Source of the DNA: Minisyncoccota bacterium
GTDB taxonomy: Bacteria > Patescibacteriota > Minisyncoccia > Phycocordibacterales > GCA-2747955
Assembly (NCBI GenBank): GCA_023143935.1
Contig: JAGLGQ010000062.1
Span: 1 to 5,198, forward strand
Reading direction: 5' to 3'
Length of the DNA: 5,198 nt
Of this stretch, positions 5,182 to 5,198 are shown piece after piece. The translations under genes and the position numbers were made by a program. Below the pieces are notes generated by a model. The model worked only from the letters and a program-made list of their open reading frames with translations, was not told where the DNA came from and made no database searches. Position 1 is the first letter of the stretch. Each line of letters opens with the position of its first letter.

Positions 5182-5198
5182 AATATTAAATTTATTAA
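5174..5198. repeat. 25-bp exact repeat at the gene start, second copy (pairs with 3995-4019)
   Basis: The start-codon region of the upstream paralogue is identical to 3995-4019 up to the window edge. Whether the TTGACA promoter seen upstream of the other copy is also duplicated cannot be seen here. Confidence 0.9.

Overview
This is an AT-rich bacterial window in which all four genes read on the minus strand. Gene content and style point to a Patescibacteria (CPR)-type genome: a compact stand-alone SpoU methyltransferase, a polytopic VirB6/TrbL-like membrane protein with a long charged tail, and small lineage-specific membrane-anchored proteins. The lineage is an inference, because the window holds no marker gene that fixes it. 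All stops are TAA except one TGA. The 850-codon frame contains no in-frame TGA, so the standard bacterial code fits and a UGA-sense code is unlikely.

Layout in the direction of transcription (high to low coordinates): (1) 5181-4528, a small protein with one membrane segment near its N-terminus. (2) 4507-4478, a terminator-like hairpin. (3) 4383-about 4296, a decayed copy of the first ~29 codons of the large membrane protein, with both start codons lost. (4) About 4296-4003, a non-coding stretch with two good sigma70-type promoters, a perfect 11-bp hairpin and a 9-codon upstream ORF. (5) 4002-3313, a paralogue of the first small protein. (6) 3218-3193, a second copy of the terminator-like hairpin. 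(7) 3089-537, the 850-residue VirB6/TrbL-like protein. (8) 481-2, the complete SpoU/TrmH-family RNA methyltransferase.

The main structural result is an old tandem duplication of the unit [small anchored protein - hairpin - VirB6-like gene]. The small proteins have diverged but keep a nearly invariant segment just outside the membrane helix. The hairpin is kept with compensatory base changes. The upstream copy of the VirB6-like gene has shrunk to a remnant of its signal-anchor region. The small proteins and the VirB6-like protein therefore probably work together at the cell envelope, perhaps in a type IV secretion or pilus-like machine, but no ATPase or pilin gene is in the window to confirm this. 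The methyltransferase is a housekeeping RNA-modification gene with no visible functional link.

No gene has a Shine-Dalgarno sequence. The 16 or more bases directly before every start codon are purely A/T, and the inferred 5' leaders are short.
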